DNA of 64,000 bases from Erysipelotrichaceae bacterium (GTDB lineage Bacteria; Bacillota_I; Bacilli_A; Erysipelotrichales; Erysipelotrichaceae), in the NCBI GenBank assembly GCA_017404205.1, contig JAFRCV010000022.1:1-64000 (forward strand), read 5' to 3'. This document shows positions 26,262-35,008 of the stretch, one piece after another (the first letter of the stretch is position 1; every line of letters starts with the position of its first letter). A program made the translations under genes and the position numbers. The notes beneath the pieces were generated by a model, which was not told the DNA's origin, ran no database searches, and saw nothing but the letters and a program-made list of their open reading frames with translations.

Positions 26262-27290
26262 ATGGATGATTTAAAAGAATTAAAATTAGAGGCATTAAAA
26301 AAGATTCAAGAAGTAAGTGATGTTAAATCTTTAGAAGACTTAAGACTTGAATTATTATCTAAAAAAGGAAAGATTCAAGGATTAATGGCCATGATGAAAG
26401 ATTTAACAGCTGAAGAAAAGCCTAAATTTGGTCAATTAGTTAACGATTTGAAGACAAGCATTACAGAAGCGATTGAAACAAAGAAAAAAGATTTTGAAGA
26501 AGTATTGATGAATGCAGCTCTTGAAAGTGAAAAGATTGATTTGACATTAAATGCCTATACACCAAAGGCTGGTTCTTTGCATCCTTTGACTCTAGTTCAA
26601 AAAGAATTAGAGGATGTTTTTATTGGCATGGGCTATAACGTAGCTGAAGGACCAGAAGTAGAACTTGATGAATATAATTTCACAAGAGCTAATACACCAG
26701 TTGGCCATCCTGCAAGAGATATGCAAGATACTTTCTATATTGATGTTAATCATCTATTAAGATCACAAACAACAGCTATTCAAATGCGTGTTCTTGAAAA
26801 AGAAGCTAATCACATGCCTATTAAAGTTATTTGTCCTGGTAAGGTATATAGAAGAGATGATGATGATGCAACTCATTCTCATCAATTTGTACAATGTGAA
26901 GGACTAGTTATTGGTGAAAATATTACCGTAGCTGATTTAAAAGGAACACTTGAATTAATGATTATGGAATTATTTAAGAAAGATGCCAAGATTAGATTTA
27001 GACCATCATATTTTCCATTCACTGAACCAAGTTTTGAAGTAGATATGACTTGTCATATTTGTGGAGGAAAGGGATGTCCAACATGTAAAGGAACTGGTTG
27101 GATTGAAATACTTGGCAGTGGCATGGTTCATCCAAATGTATTAGAGATGGCCGGCATTGATTCTAAAAAATATACAGGTTTTGCCTTTGGCGTTGGTGTT
27201 GAAAGACTTGCGATGCTTAAATATGGCATAAGTGATATTCGTGATTTATATACAAATGATGTCCGTTTCTTAAGCGGATTTAAGAAATAG
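26262..27290 (+). CDS. pheS: Phenylalanyl-tRNA synthetase alpha subunit
   Basis: A 342-residue class II synthetase subunit of normal length. An N-terminal coiled coil (1-85) that contacts tRNA precedes the catalytic core: [19 protein letters not shown] near 105 (motif 1), [17 protein letters not shown] near 245 (motif 2 region), a Cys-rich insert [17 protein letters not shown] typical of Firmicute PheS, and [18 protein letters not shown] near 307 (motif 3). It forms an alpha2-beta2 tetramer with PheT, encoded 10 bases downstream. Expression is set by the T-box upstream. Confidence 0.98.
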   Translation: MDDLKELKLEALKKIQEVSDVKSLEDLRLELLSKKGKIQGLMAMMKDLTAEEKPKFGQLVNDLKTSITEAIETKKKDFEEVLMNAALESEKIDLTLNAYTPKAGSLHPLTLVQKELEDVFIGMGYNVAEGPEVELDEYNFTRANTPVGHPARDMQDTFYIDVNHLLRSQTTAIQMRVLEKEANHMPIKVICPGKVYRRDDDDATHSHQFVQCEGLVIGENITVADLKGTLELMIMELFKKDAKIRFRPSYFPFTEPSFEVDMTCHICGGKGCPTCKGTGWIEILGSGMVHPNVLEMAGIDSKKYTGFAFGVGVERLAMLKYGISDIRDLYTNDVRFLSGFKK

Positions 27291-27300
27291 GAGAACAATT

Positions 27301-29700
27301 ATGTTATTAAGTTTAAAATGGTTAAATGAATTTGTAGATTTGAGTGGTTTAAGTATAGAAGATATAGAAGATAAGCTTGTTAAAGCTGGTTTTGAAGTTG
27401 AATCGGAAAAGCATTTAGGCTTAGGTACAAATTTAGTTGTTGGCAAAGTCTTAGAATGTAAAGATCATCCTGATTCTGATCACTTACATGTCACAAAGGT
27501 TGATATTGGTGATGAAGTATTAGATATTGTTTGTGGTGCACCAAATTGTAGAGAAGGTTTAAAAGTTATTGTTGCCAAAGTTGGCGCCAAACTTCCTGGT
27601 GGTGAAATAAAGGCTGGTGTCATTAGAGGCGAAAAATCAAATGGTATGTTATGTTCGTTAAAAGAATTAAATATTAGCGAAGATATGCTACCTGAAGATT
27701 CACCTTCATTAAACGGTATTGAAGAATTAGACGATTGTTTTGAAATTGGTGAAAGTGATATCTTAAATAAACTTGGTTATGAAGATACAATTCTTGAAGT
27801 ATCGATATATGCTAATAGACCAGATTGTGCAGCAATGTATTATATGGCTAAAGAAGCAGCTGCTATTTTAGATAGACCTTGTAAGTTACCTGATTATTTA
27901 GGACAAGCAAATATCGGCGAAAAAGGTTCTTTCAAATTAAATAGTGCTAGCGAAAACTGCAAGCATTTTATTGCCAAAGTCGTAAATGATGTAACAATTA
28001 AAGAATCACCAGAATGGATGAAACAACATCTTCGTGCTAATGGAATTAAATCAATTAATAATTTAGTTGATATATCTAATTATGTAATGCTTGAAACAGG
28101 TCAACCTTTACATTTCTATGATTTAGCTACAAATCCTAATCGCAATATTGAAGTTAGAGATGATTATGAAGGAAATTATGAAGCTCTTGATGGCAATGAA
28201 TATAAAATTGAAAAGGGCGACTTGATGATTATGTCTGATAATAAGCCTATTGGTATAGCAGGAATCATGGGTGGTGAAAACACTAAGATATTAGATACAA
28301 CTAAGGGATTAATTATTGAGGCCGCATTATTTGATCATGCACAAATTAGAAGAACATCTAATCGTTTAGGACTTCAAACTGAAGCTGCTGCTAGATTTTC
28401 AAAGGGACTTGAACCTGAAGCCCAAAATAGAGCAGTTGACCGTGCTGTGCAATTATTAAAAGAATTAGCTGATGCAAAAGGCTTTGAAGAAACAGTTGAA
28501 TATGGCAAGTCTGATTACGTTCCATATACAATTGAAGAAACATTAAGTCATTTAAATTCTTTAATTGGCAAAGAATACACAATGGATGAAGCTGTTAGTG
28601 TTATGAAACGTCTAGGCTTCAGCACAACAAATGACAATGAAAAATTTGTTGTAGAAATACCTTCACATCGTAGTATGGATTTAAAAATTAGAGAAGATCT
28701 AGATGAAGAAATCGTCAGATTGACAGACTTTGATGATTTAAAGAGCACTTTGCCTTTACTTCCACAAACTGTAGGTAAGCTTTCACCAATCCAAAGGATT
28801 AGAAGAAACATTCGTGAAACTTTAACTAATAAGGGCTTTAATGAAACTGTTTCTTATACATTAGTTGATCAAAAGAAGATTGATGAAGCGTTATTACCAG
28901 TAGGGGAAGCTATTTCACTGTTATCACCATTAAGTGATGCTAGAAAATATATTCGTAACTCATTGATGAATTCAATGATTGAAACACTAACTTATAATTT
29001 AGATCACTACAACAATGATTTAAATCTATTTGAAATATCTTCTGTATATGGTAAAGATGTTCAAAGCGAAAGACTTGGCTTAATTATGACTGGTTATTTA
29101 AGTCAATATAAAGTTTTACATAATAGTATTAAAACTGATTATTATGTATTAAAAGGCGTTGTTTTAGAAGTTTTAGATAATCTAGGTTATGAAGGAAAAC
29201 GTGTTTTATTAAAAGAAAATGATTTAGATGTTAAACATTTCCATCCTTATCAATCAGTATCTATTTTGATCAATAATGAAGTAGTAGGCATTATGGGAAA
29301 ACTTCATCCAAAATATATGTCAAGTTTAAAACTTAAAGATGTCTATTATTGTGAATTATTATTAGATAAATTAGTTGATAAAAATCCCGCAAAAATTAAA
29401 GCTCCAGTCATCAATAAGTATCCATCTATTTCAAGAGATATTTCAATTGTCCTAAAAGATGAAGTAAAGGCTGATGATTTAGTCAAGACAATTAAGAAGG
29501 CTGGTGGAAGCTTAGTTAAGAATGCTGAAGTATTTGATATCTATAAGGGCGAACATATTGAATCAGGGTATAAATCAGTATCTTTAAATATTATTTATGA
29601 ATCAGCAGATAGCACATTAAAGACTGAAGAAGTAAATGAAGTTCACACAAAGATACTTGAAGTGCTTAATAATTCATATGGTGCAAACATTCGCAATTAG
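27301..29700 (+). CDS. pheT: Phenylalanyl-tRNA synthetase beta subunit
   Basis: A 799-residue subunit of normal length. In order: the N-terminal EMAP-type tRNA-binding domain (about 40-150, VVGKVLECKDHPDSDHLHV), the B3/B4 editing region (DFDLKST-like NLVDISNYVMLETGQPLH near 255), the B5 domain near 400-480, the catalytic-like core (IRRNIRETLTNKGFNETVSYTL near 500), and the C-terminal FDX-ACB anticodon-binding domain (about 705-799, INKYPSISRDISIVLKD). It charges tRNA-Phe with PheS and removes mischarged Tyr. Confidence 0.98.
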   Translation: MLLSLKWLNEFVDLSGLSIEDIEDKLVKAGFEVESEKHLGLGTNLVVGKVLECKDHPDSDHLHVTKVDIGDEVLDIVCGAPNCREGLKVIVAKVGAKLPGGEIKAGVIRGEKSNGMLCSLKELNISEDMLPEDSPSLNGIEELDDCFEIGESDILNKLGYEDTILEVSIYANRPDCAAMYYMAKEAAAILDRPCKLPDYLGQANIGEKGSFKLNSASENCKHFIAKVVNDVTIKESPEWMKQHLRANGIKSINNLVDISNYVMLETGQPLHFYDLATNPNRNIEVRDDYEGNYEALDGNEYKIEKGDLMIMSDNKPIGIAGIMGGENTKILDTTKGLIIEAALFDHAQIRRTSNRLGLQTEAAARFSKGLEPEAQNRAVDRAVQLLKELADAKGFEETVEYGKSDYVPYTIEETLSHLNSLIGKEYTMDEAVSVMKRLGFSTTNDNEKFVVEIPSHRSMDLKIREDLDEEIVRLTDFDDLKSTLPLLPQTVGKLSPIQRIRRNIRETLTNKGFNETVSYTLVDQKKIDEALLPVGEAISLLSPLSDARKYIRNSLMNSMIETLTYNLDHYNNDLNLFEISSVYGKDVQSERLGLIMTGYLSQYKVLHNSIKTDYYVLKGVVLEVLDNLGYEGKRVLLKENDLDVKHFHPYQSVSILINNEVVGIMGKLHPKYMSSLKLKDVYYCELLLDKLVDKNPAKIKAPVINKYPSISRDISIVLKDEVKADDLVKTIKKAGGSLVKNAEVFDIYKGEHIESGYKSVSLNIIYESADSTLKTEEVNEVHTKILEVLNNSYGANIRN

Positions 29701-29747
29701 CACAAAATTATTAAAAAAGCAAATGATTTGATTATATAAAAAAACAT

Positions 29748-29761
29748 AGAAAACGCTTTCA
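29748..29761. promoter_or_regulatory. cre-like operator overlapping the pheT terminator
   Basis: AGAAAACGCTTTCA matches a catabolite-responsive element of the form TGAAAACGCTTTCA at 13 of 14 positions. It lies about 25 bases upstream of the -10 of a sugar-binding protein gene. The same bases form the left arm of the pheT terminator, so the match could be a by-product of that hairpin. Confidence 0.45.
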
Positions 29762-29778
29762 ATAGAGCGTTTTTTTTG
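29750..29778 (+). terminator. Terminator of pheST
   Basis: An 8-bp stem (29750-29757 with 29766-29773), an 8-base loop and a long T tract. Confidence 0.85.
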
Positions 29779-29781
29779 TTG

Positions 29782-29787
29782 TATAAT
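29782..29787 (+). promoter_or_regulatory. -10 element of the sugar-binding lipoprotein gene
   Basis: Perfect TATAAT, 36 bases upstream of ATG 29824. The -35 region falls in the end of the cre-like site and terminator; no canonical hexamer is seen. Confidence 0.5.
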
Positions 29788-29823
29788 TAAGAAGGACATA
29801 TGGTCCTTAAGAAGGAGAAAATA

Positions 29824-31323
29824 ATGAAAAAATTTTTAACTATTCTTCTTTCTGTTTTATTAGCTTGTACACTATTTGGTTGTGCAGGTAATAAAGGCGG
29901 AAATGAGAGCTCTGATGTCAAAGAATTTGATGTAACAATTTGGTTCTCTGAAATCGAAGGTGTTGCTGATCAAGTTCAAGCTCAAGTTGACAAATTCAAC
30001 GAAGCTAATCCTGACATCAAGATTAATGCTACTATTCGTGGCATCACTGAAGCTGAATCTGCTACTCAAGTTATCAACGATGTAGAATCTGCTCCGGATA
30101 TTTATTGTTTTGCACAAGACCAATTAGCTAGATTAGTTCAAGCTGGTGCTTTAAATGTTCTAGGCGAAGGTGCTGCTAAACAAGTTACTGAAATGAATGA
30201 TGCTGGTTCTGTTGGAGCTGCTACATTCAATGGCACATTATATTGCTATCCTCTAACAGCTGATAATGGCTATTTCATGTATTATGACAAGTCAGTTATC
30301 ACTGATGATGTTGATATTGATTCTTTAGAAGCAATTCTAGAAGCTTGTGAAAAAGCAAATAAATACTTCTCTTTTGAATATAAGACATCTGCATGGTATT
30401 TAGCTTCTATGTTCTTTGCAACTGGTTGTAAATCTGATTGGGTACTAGATGATGCTGGTACTATTATTGGTGTAAACGATACATTCAATTCACCTGAAGG
30501 TTTAATCGCTATGAAAGGTCTTGAAAAGATCGCTAAATCAACTGCTAGAAACTCTTCATCTGACAACGCTTCTTTCTCAACTGGTTCTGCAGTACTTATT
30601 TCTGGTACTTGGGCTAGACCTGATGTAACTAAAGATTTAGGCGAAAACATGGGCGTTGCTGATTTACCAAGCTTTACAGTTGATGGTCAAACTTACCATA
30701 TGGGTTCATTCTCTGGTAACAAATTGTTAGGTGTTAAACCTCAACAAGATGCTGAAAAAGCTTCTGCTTGCCAAAGACTTGCTTTATGGTTAACTGGTGA
30801 AGAATGCCAAGCTGAAAGATTTGCATCATTTGGTTGGGGACCTTCTAACAAGAACGTTCAAGCTTCTGATGCTGTTCAACAAGATGAAGTATTAGCTGCT
30901 TTCTTTGCACAATCTGCATATGCTGTTCCTCAAAACCAAATCGCTGGTTCTTGGTGGGATATTGCTAAAGTATTAGGTCAAGTTGCTGAAGATGCTACTT
31001 CAGAAGCTGATTTACAAAAAGGTTTAGATGATTACACTGCTGCAATTAATGGTATCTTTGCTATGGATCCTGCAATTGCTAATGCTTATACTGTAATCGG
31101 TTCATTTGCTGGTCATGCATGGGACTATGATGAAGCTATGACAGAAGAAAACGGTGTTTGGACTTCTGCTGCAATCGAATTTGCTGCTGGTGATGAATTC
31201 AAAGTTAGAAAAGGCTTAAGTTGGGATGAAGCATTCCCTGCTGACAACTTTGTAGTAGAAACAGCTGGAACTTATAAAGTTCAATTAGATAGCGCTTCTG
31301 GTGAAGTTAGCCTAGTTCAATAA
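29824..31323 (+). CDS. Carbohydrate ABC transporter substrate-binding lipoprotein with C-terminal starch-binding-like module
   Basis: A 499-residue lipoprotein; the signal ends in LFGC near residue 20. Residues about 35-415 form a MalE-type extracellular binding protein (VTIWFSEIEGVADQVQAQVDKF, then MGSFSGNKLLGVKP near 300). The last 80 residues (about 421-499) form an added beta domain, beginning TVIGSFAGHAWDYDE and ending GTYKVQLDSASGEVSLVQ, which resembles the SusE/SusF and pullulanase-type starch-binding modules. The start at 29824 was chosen for its AAGGAG site; an in-frame ATG at 29800 lies before that site. Permeases and an ATPase follow. The ligand is likely a malto- or galacto-oligosaccharide. 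Confidence 0.88.
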   Translation: MKKFLTILLSVLLACTLFGCAGNKGGNESSDVKEFDVTIWFSEIEGVADQVQAQVDKFNEANPDIKINATIRGITEAESATQVINDVESAPDIYCFAQDQLARLVQAGALNVLGEGAAKQVTEMNDAGSVGAATFNGTLYCYPLTADNGYFMYYDKSVITDDVDIDSLEAILEACEKANKYFSFEYKTSAWYLASMFFATGCKSDWVLDDAGTIIGVNDTFNSPEGLIAMKGLEKIAKSTARNSSSDNASFSTGSAVLISGTWARPDVTKDLGENMGVADLPSFTVDGQTYHMGSFSGNKLLGVKPQQDAEKASACQRLALWLTGEECQAERFASFGWGPSNKNVQASDAVQQDEVLAAFFAQSAYAVPQNQIAGSWWDIAKVLGQVAEDATSEADLQKGLDDYTAAINGIFAMDPAIANAYTVIGSFAGHAWDYDEAMTEENGVWTSAAIEFAAGDEFKVRKGLSWDEAFPADNFVVETAGTYKVQLDSASGEVSLVQ

Positions 31324-31340
31324 TTAATTGAAATAACTTT

Positions 31341-31374
31341 AAAATAGAGCAGGTTTATGCCTGCTCTATTTTTT
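31341..31374 (+). terminator. Intercistronic terminator between binding protein and permease genes
   Basis: A 13-bp stem (31341-31353 with 31360-31372), 6-base loop and Ts. Partial read-through would give excess binding protein over permease, as is common in ABC sugar operons. Confidence 0.85.
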
Positions 31375-31395
31375 CATTAAGAAAGGGGTAAATTG

Positions 31396-32961
31396 ATGAG
31401 TATAAAAACTAATCATGTCAATTTATTTGAAGACATTAGTGATCTTGATTACCTTGGCTTAACAAAGTTTCAATCGTTGTTATATAACATCATTCATTTC
31501 TTTAAAGCCATTCCATCTTGGTTAATTAATCTCTTTAAACAAATTGGAAAAATAATCGCTAAATTCTTTAATTCAATAGTAAGCGATATTAAAGATATTG
31601 GCACAACATTTGTCCATGGTGATTTTAAAACAAAAATATCATATTTTGTGATGGGCTTTGGTTCTATTGCAAGAGGACAAATATTTAGAGGTATATTGTT
31701 CTTTTTATTCGAAGTAATCTTTATTGTTTATATGGTTACAACTGGAGGCTATTGGTTATCTAAATATCCAACTCTAGGTACTGTAAGTTCTGGGAGACAA
31801 TATGATGCAAAACTTGATACATATGTAACTGTACCAGGCGATGATTCATTTAAATGTTTATTCTATGGAACAATTACAATAATCTTTATTATTTGTTTTG
31901 TATATACTTGGAGAACAAATATTAAACAAAACAAGATTAATGAAGAACTTATTAAAAATGGTCATTCATTAAAACATGCCAAGGATGATGCTAAGTCTTT
32001 ATTGGATGAAGAATTTCATAAAACATTATTAGCTTTGCCTATAACAGGTATCTTATTATTTACTGTATTTCCTATTTTATTCATGGTTCTTGTAGCTTTC
32101 ACCAACTATGATGGAGCTCATGATGGTTATTCTAATCTGTTTACTTGGGTTGGTTTAACAAACTTTAATGAATTATTTAATATAAATACTGGCAATAGCC
32201 AATTATCATTGGCTTTTGGTGAAATCTTGTCTTGGACTTTAATTTGGGCATTTTTCGCAACATTCACAAACTATTTCTTAGGAATGTTTGTTGCAATTAT
32301 GATTAATAAAAAAGGTATTAAACTAAAGAAGTTCTGGAGAGGCGTTCTTGTATTAACTAGTGCAGTCCCACAATTTATTTCATTGTTGTATATATCAAAG
32401 ATGTTTGCAGCAAATGGCTTAGTTAATGGAATGATGTTAAGACTTGGAATAATCAAAGACTTATCACAAGTTATTAGATTCTGGGAAACACCAACACTTG
32501 CGAGAATTACCGTAATCGTTATCAATATTTGGATTGGTATTCCATATTTAATGTTGATCACTACTGGTATCTTAATGAATATTCCAGAAGATTTATATGA
32601 ATCAGCAAAAATAGATGGTGCTAATGCTGTACAACAATTCTTTAAGATTACATTACCATATATGCTATTTGTTACGGGACCTTATCTATTGACAAGTTTC
32701 ATAGGTAACATTAATAACTTTAATGTTATTTACTTGCTATCAACTGGTGGACCAATTAATCCTAAATTATTGTCATCAGCTGGTGCTGCGGGTGATACAG
32801 ATTTGCTTATTACATGGCTATTTAAGATTACAATGGGTGCTGAATCTAAATACTATTTAGCTTCAGTAATTGGTATTATGATCTTCGTAGTGGTTTCAAT
32901 ATTATCGTTGATTGTTTATAACGTTATCCCTTCAACAAGAAATGAGGAGGATTATCAATAA
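31396..32961 (+). CDS. Carbohydrate ABC transporter permease, MalF type
   Basis: A 521-residue membrane protein. The first 210 residues are an extension with an amphipathic stretch and two hydrophobic segments (GILFFLFEVIFIVYMV near 97, TITIIFIICFVYTW near 157), as in long MalF/GanP proteins. The six-helix permease core follows, with the EAA loop YESAKIDGANAVQQFFKIT near 400 that docks on the ATPase. ATG 31396 has GAAAGGGG upstream; an in-frame TTG lies one codon before it. It overlaps the next permease by one base. Confidence 0.9.
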   Translation: MSIKTNHVNLFEDISDLDYLGLTKFQSLLYNIIHFFKAIPSWLINLFKQIGKIIAKFFNSIVSDIKDIGTTFVHGDFKTKISYFVMGFGSIARGQIFRGILFFLFEVIFIVYMVTTGGYWLSKYPTLGTVSSGRQYDAKLDTYVTVPGDDSFKCLFYGTITIIFIICFVYTWRTNIKQNKINEELIKNGHSLKHAKDDAKSLLDEEFHKTLLALPITGILLFTVFPILFMVLVAFTNYDGAHDGYSNLFTWVGLTNFNELFNINTGNSQLSLAFGEILSWTLIWAFFATFTNYFLGMFVAIMINKKGIKLKKFWRGVLVLTSAVPQFISLLYISKMFAANGLVNGMMLRLGIIKDLSQVIRFWETPTLARITVIVINIWIGIPYLMLITTGILMNIPEDLYESAKIDGANAVQQFFKITLPYMLFVTGPYLLTSFIGNINNFNVIYLLSTGGPINPKLLSSAGAAGDTDLLITWLFKITMGAESKYYLASVIGIMIFVVVSILSLIVYNVIPSTRNEEDYQ

Positions 32962-33827
32962 TGGCTGAAAAGAAACATATGGGCGCAAAGGCCAAAAGTA
33001 GATTATCAAACACAATTATTTATATCATCCTTGTTGTAATGACAATTGTTTGGTTAATTCCATTTATCTTCTTGGTACTTGAATCATTTAGACTTGAAAC
33101 AACTCACCAAGTTGGTTATGTTATACCTAAGCAATGGGGATTTGATAACTACATTAAACTATTTACAAAAACAGATTTCCCAATTTGGTTTGGGAATACC
33201 TTCATTATCGGCTTAGTAGTAGCGATTGTACAAACAATTATTGTGTTATCAATGTCTTATACTTTATCGAGATTAAGATTCAAAGGAAGAAAAGCCATGA
33301 TGAATGTTATGTTAGTTCTTGGATTTTTCCCTGGATTCTTATCAATGATTCTTTTATATAAAGTTTTGAGTTGGGTAGGCTTAACTGGTTCTAATTCTGT
33401 TCCAGGATTAATTCTTGTATATGTCGCAAGTAGTGGTATGGGTTATTATGTATCAAAAGGTTTCTTTGATACTATATCAAGATCACTTGATGAAGCCGCA
33501 AGAATTGATGGCGCTACTAGATTCCAAATATTCACAAAGATTATCATGCCTTTATCAAAACCGATTGTTATTTATACGATATTAACTGCCTTTATGGCTC
33601 CTTGGGGCGATTTCATGTTTGCGAAATATATTGCCCATGCAGCTAGCGATGGCATGAATGTTGCAGTAGGTTTACAAAATATGATTGGTACACAAGCTTC
33701 ATTAGCTGCAAATTATACAATGTTCTGTGCTGGTGGAGTTATAGTCGCAATCCCAATAACAATCTTATTTATGAGTTTACAAAAATACTATGTAGAAGGC
33801 GTAACTGGCGGAGCCGTGAAAGGATAA
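32961..33827 (+). CDS. Carbohydrate ABC transporter permease, MalG type
   Basis: A 288-residue membrane protein with six hydrophobic segments and the EAA loop LDEAARIDGATRFQIFTKI near 177. Length fits MalG/GanQ. The start overlaps the MalF-type stop (TAATG), and the ATPase gene follows after 4 bases, so the three are one translational unit. It pairs with the upstream permease to form the channel. Confidence 0.93.
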   Translation: MAEKKHMGAKAKSRLSNTIIYIILVVMTIVWLIPFIFLVLESFRLETTHQVGYVIPKQWGFDNYIKLFTKTDFPIWFGNTFIIGLVVAIVQTIIVLSMSYTLSRLRFKGRKAMMNVMLVLGFFPGFLSMILLYKVLSWVGLTGSNSVPGLILVYVASSGMGYYVSKGFFDTISRSLDEAARIDGATRFQIFTKIIMPLSKPIVIYTILTAFMAPWGDFMFAKYIAHAASDGMNVAVGLQNMIGTQASLAANYTMFCAGGVIVAIPITILFMSLQKYYVEGVTGGAVKG

Positions 33828-33831
33828 TAAT

Positions 33832-34950
33832 ATGTCAAAAGTAAAATTAACAGATGTAAAGAAAATATATAATGGTGGCGTTGTAGCTGTTCATGATTTC
33901 AATTTGGATATAGCTGATAAAGAATTCGTTGTCTTTGTAGGACCTTCTGGTTGTGGTAAATCTACTACTTTAAGAATGATCGCAGGTCTAGAAGAAATTT
34001 CTGAAGGAACAATTGAAATTGATGGTTTAGTAGTAAATGATCTTCAACCAAAAGATAGAGATATTTCAATGGTTTTCCAAAACTATGCTCTATATCCACA
34101 TATGACTGTTTTTGAGAATATCGCATTCCCATTAAGACTGAGAAAAACTCCTAATGAGGAAGTATTCCAAAAGGTAAAAGAAGTAGCTGAAATATTAGGA
34201 ATTACTGAATATTTAAACAGAAAGCCAAGAGCATTATCTGGAGGTCAAAGACAAAGAGTTGCCATCGGTAGAGCGATGGTTAGAAACCCTAAAGTATTCT
34301 TAATGGATGAACCATTGAGTAATTTGGATGCTAAATTAAGAAATCAAATGCGTGCTGAAATCATTCTTTTAAGAAAAAGAATTGATACAACATTTGTTTA
34401 TGTAACACACGATCAAACCGAAGCTATGACATTAGGCGATCGTATCGTTATTATGAAAGATGGTTATATTAAACAAGTTGGTACACCTGATGAAGTATTT
34501 GATTGGCCACACAATCTATTTGTAGCTGAATTTATTGGTGCTCCAAAGATGAATACATTTAAAGCTGATTTAGTAAGAGAAGGTGATGATTACTACGTTA
34601 AAGCCTTTGGCGCTAAGATACTTGTTGATGGTCAAAAAGGCGATATGCTAAAAGAAAAACATGTTGAAAATAGAGAAGTAATTCTTGGTGTAAGACCTGA
34701 ACACGTTGTATTAGCTAAACAAGGTGAAGGCATTGATGTGACGATTCAAGTTAATGAAATGATGGGATCAGAACTTCACCTTCACACAATAACAACAGAT
34801 GGAACACAAATCATTGTTAGAGTTCCAACTGTATCATTGAGCCATGAAGAAAGAGCTAAACTCACTAATGGTGAAATGATTAGAATTAGCTTTGAAGGAA
34901 AAGTAATGCACTTATTTGACCCTGAAAGCGAAAATAATATTCTTATCTAA
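33832..34950 (+). CDS. msmX: ABC transporter ATP-binding protein, MsmX/UgpC type
   Basis: A 372-residue ATPase. Walker A GPSGCGKSTT near residue 38, Q-loop FQNYALYPHMT near 83, signature LSGGQRQRVA near 135, Walker B VFLMDEPLSNLD near 155, H-loop VTHDQ near 189, and a C-terminal TOBE/regulatory domain (from about 235, LGVRPEHVVL). MsmX-type ATPases energise several sugar importers in Firmicutes, so this copy may serve more than the adjacent permeases. Last gene of the operon. Confidence 0.93.
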   Translation: MSKVKLTDVKKIYNGGVVAVHDFNLDIADKEFVVFVGPSGCGKSTTLRMIAGLEEISEGTIEIDGLVVNDLQPKDRDISMVFQNYALYPHMTVFENIAFPLRLRKTPNEEVFQKVKEVAEILGITEYLNRKPRALSGGQRQRVAIGRAMVRNPKVFLMDEPLSNLDAKLRNQMRAEIILLRKRIDTTFVYVTHDQTEAMTLGDRIVIMKDGYIKQVGTPDEVFDWPHNLFVAEFIGAPKMNTFKADLVREGDDYYVKAFGAKILVDGQKGDMLKEKHVENREVILGVRPEHVVLAKQGEGIDVTIQVNEMMGSELHLHTITTDGTQIIVRVPTVSLSHEERAKLTNGEMIRISFEGKVMHLFDPESENNILI

Positions 34951-34973
34951 TAATAAAAAACATTTGTAGTATA

Positions 34974-35000
34974 AAGGCACGGTTTTCCGTGCCTTATTTT
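34974..35000. terminator. Bidirectional terminator between the ABC operon and the GH13 gene
   Basis: A perfect 9-bp stem AAGGCACGG/CCGTGCCTT (34974-34982 with 34987-34995) with a TTTT loop and T-rich 3' flank on the plus strand; the minus-strand flank has TTTATACT. Lies between convergent genes. Confidence 0.85.
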
Positions 35001-35008
35001 ATTATTAA

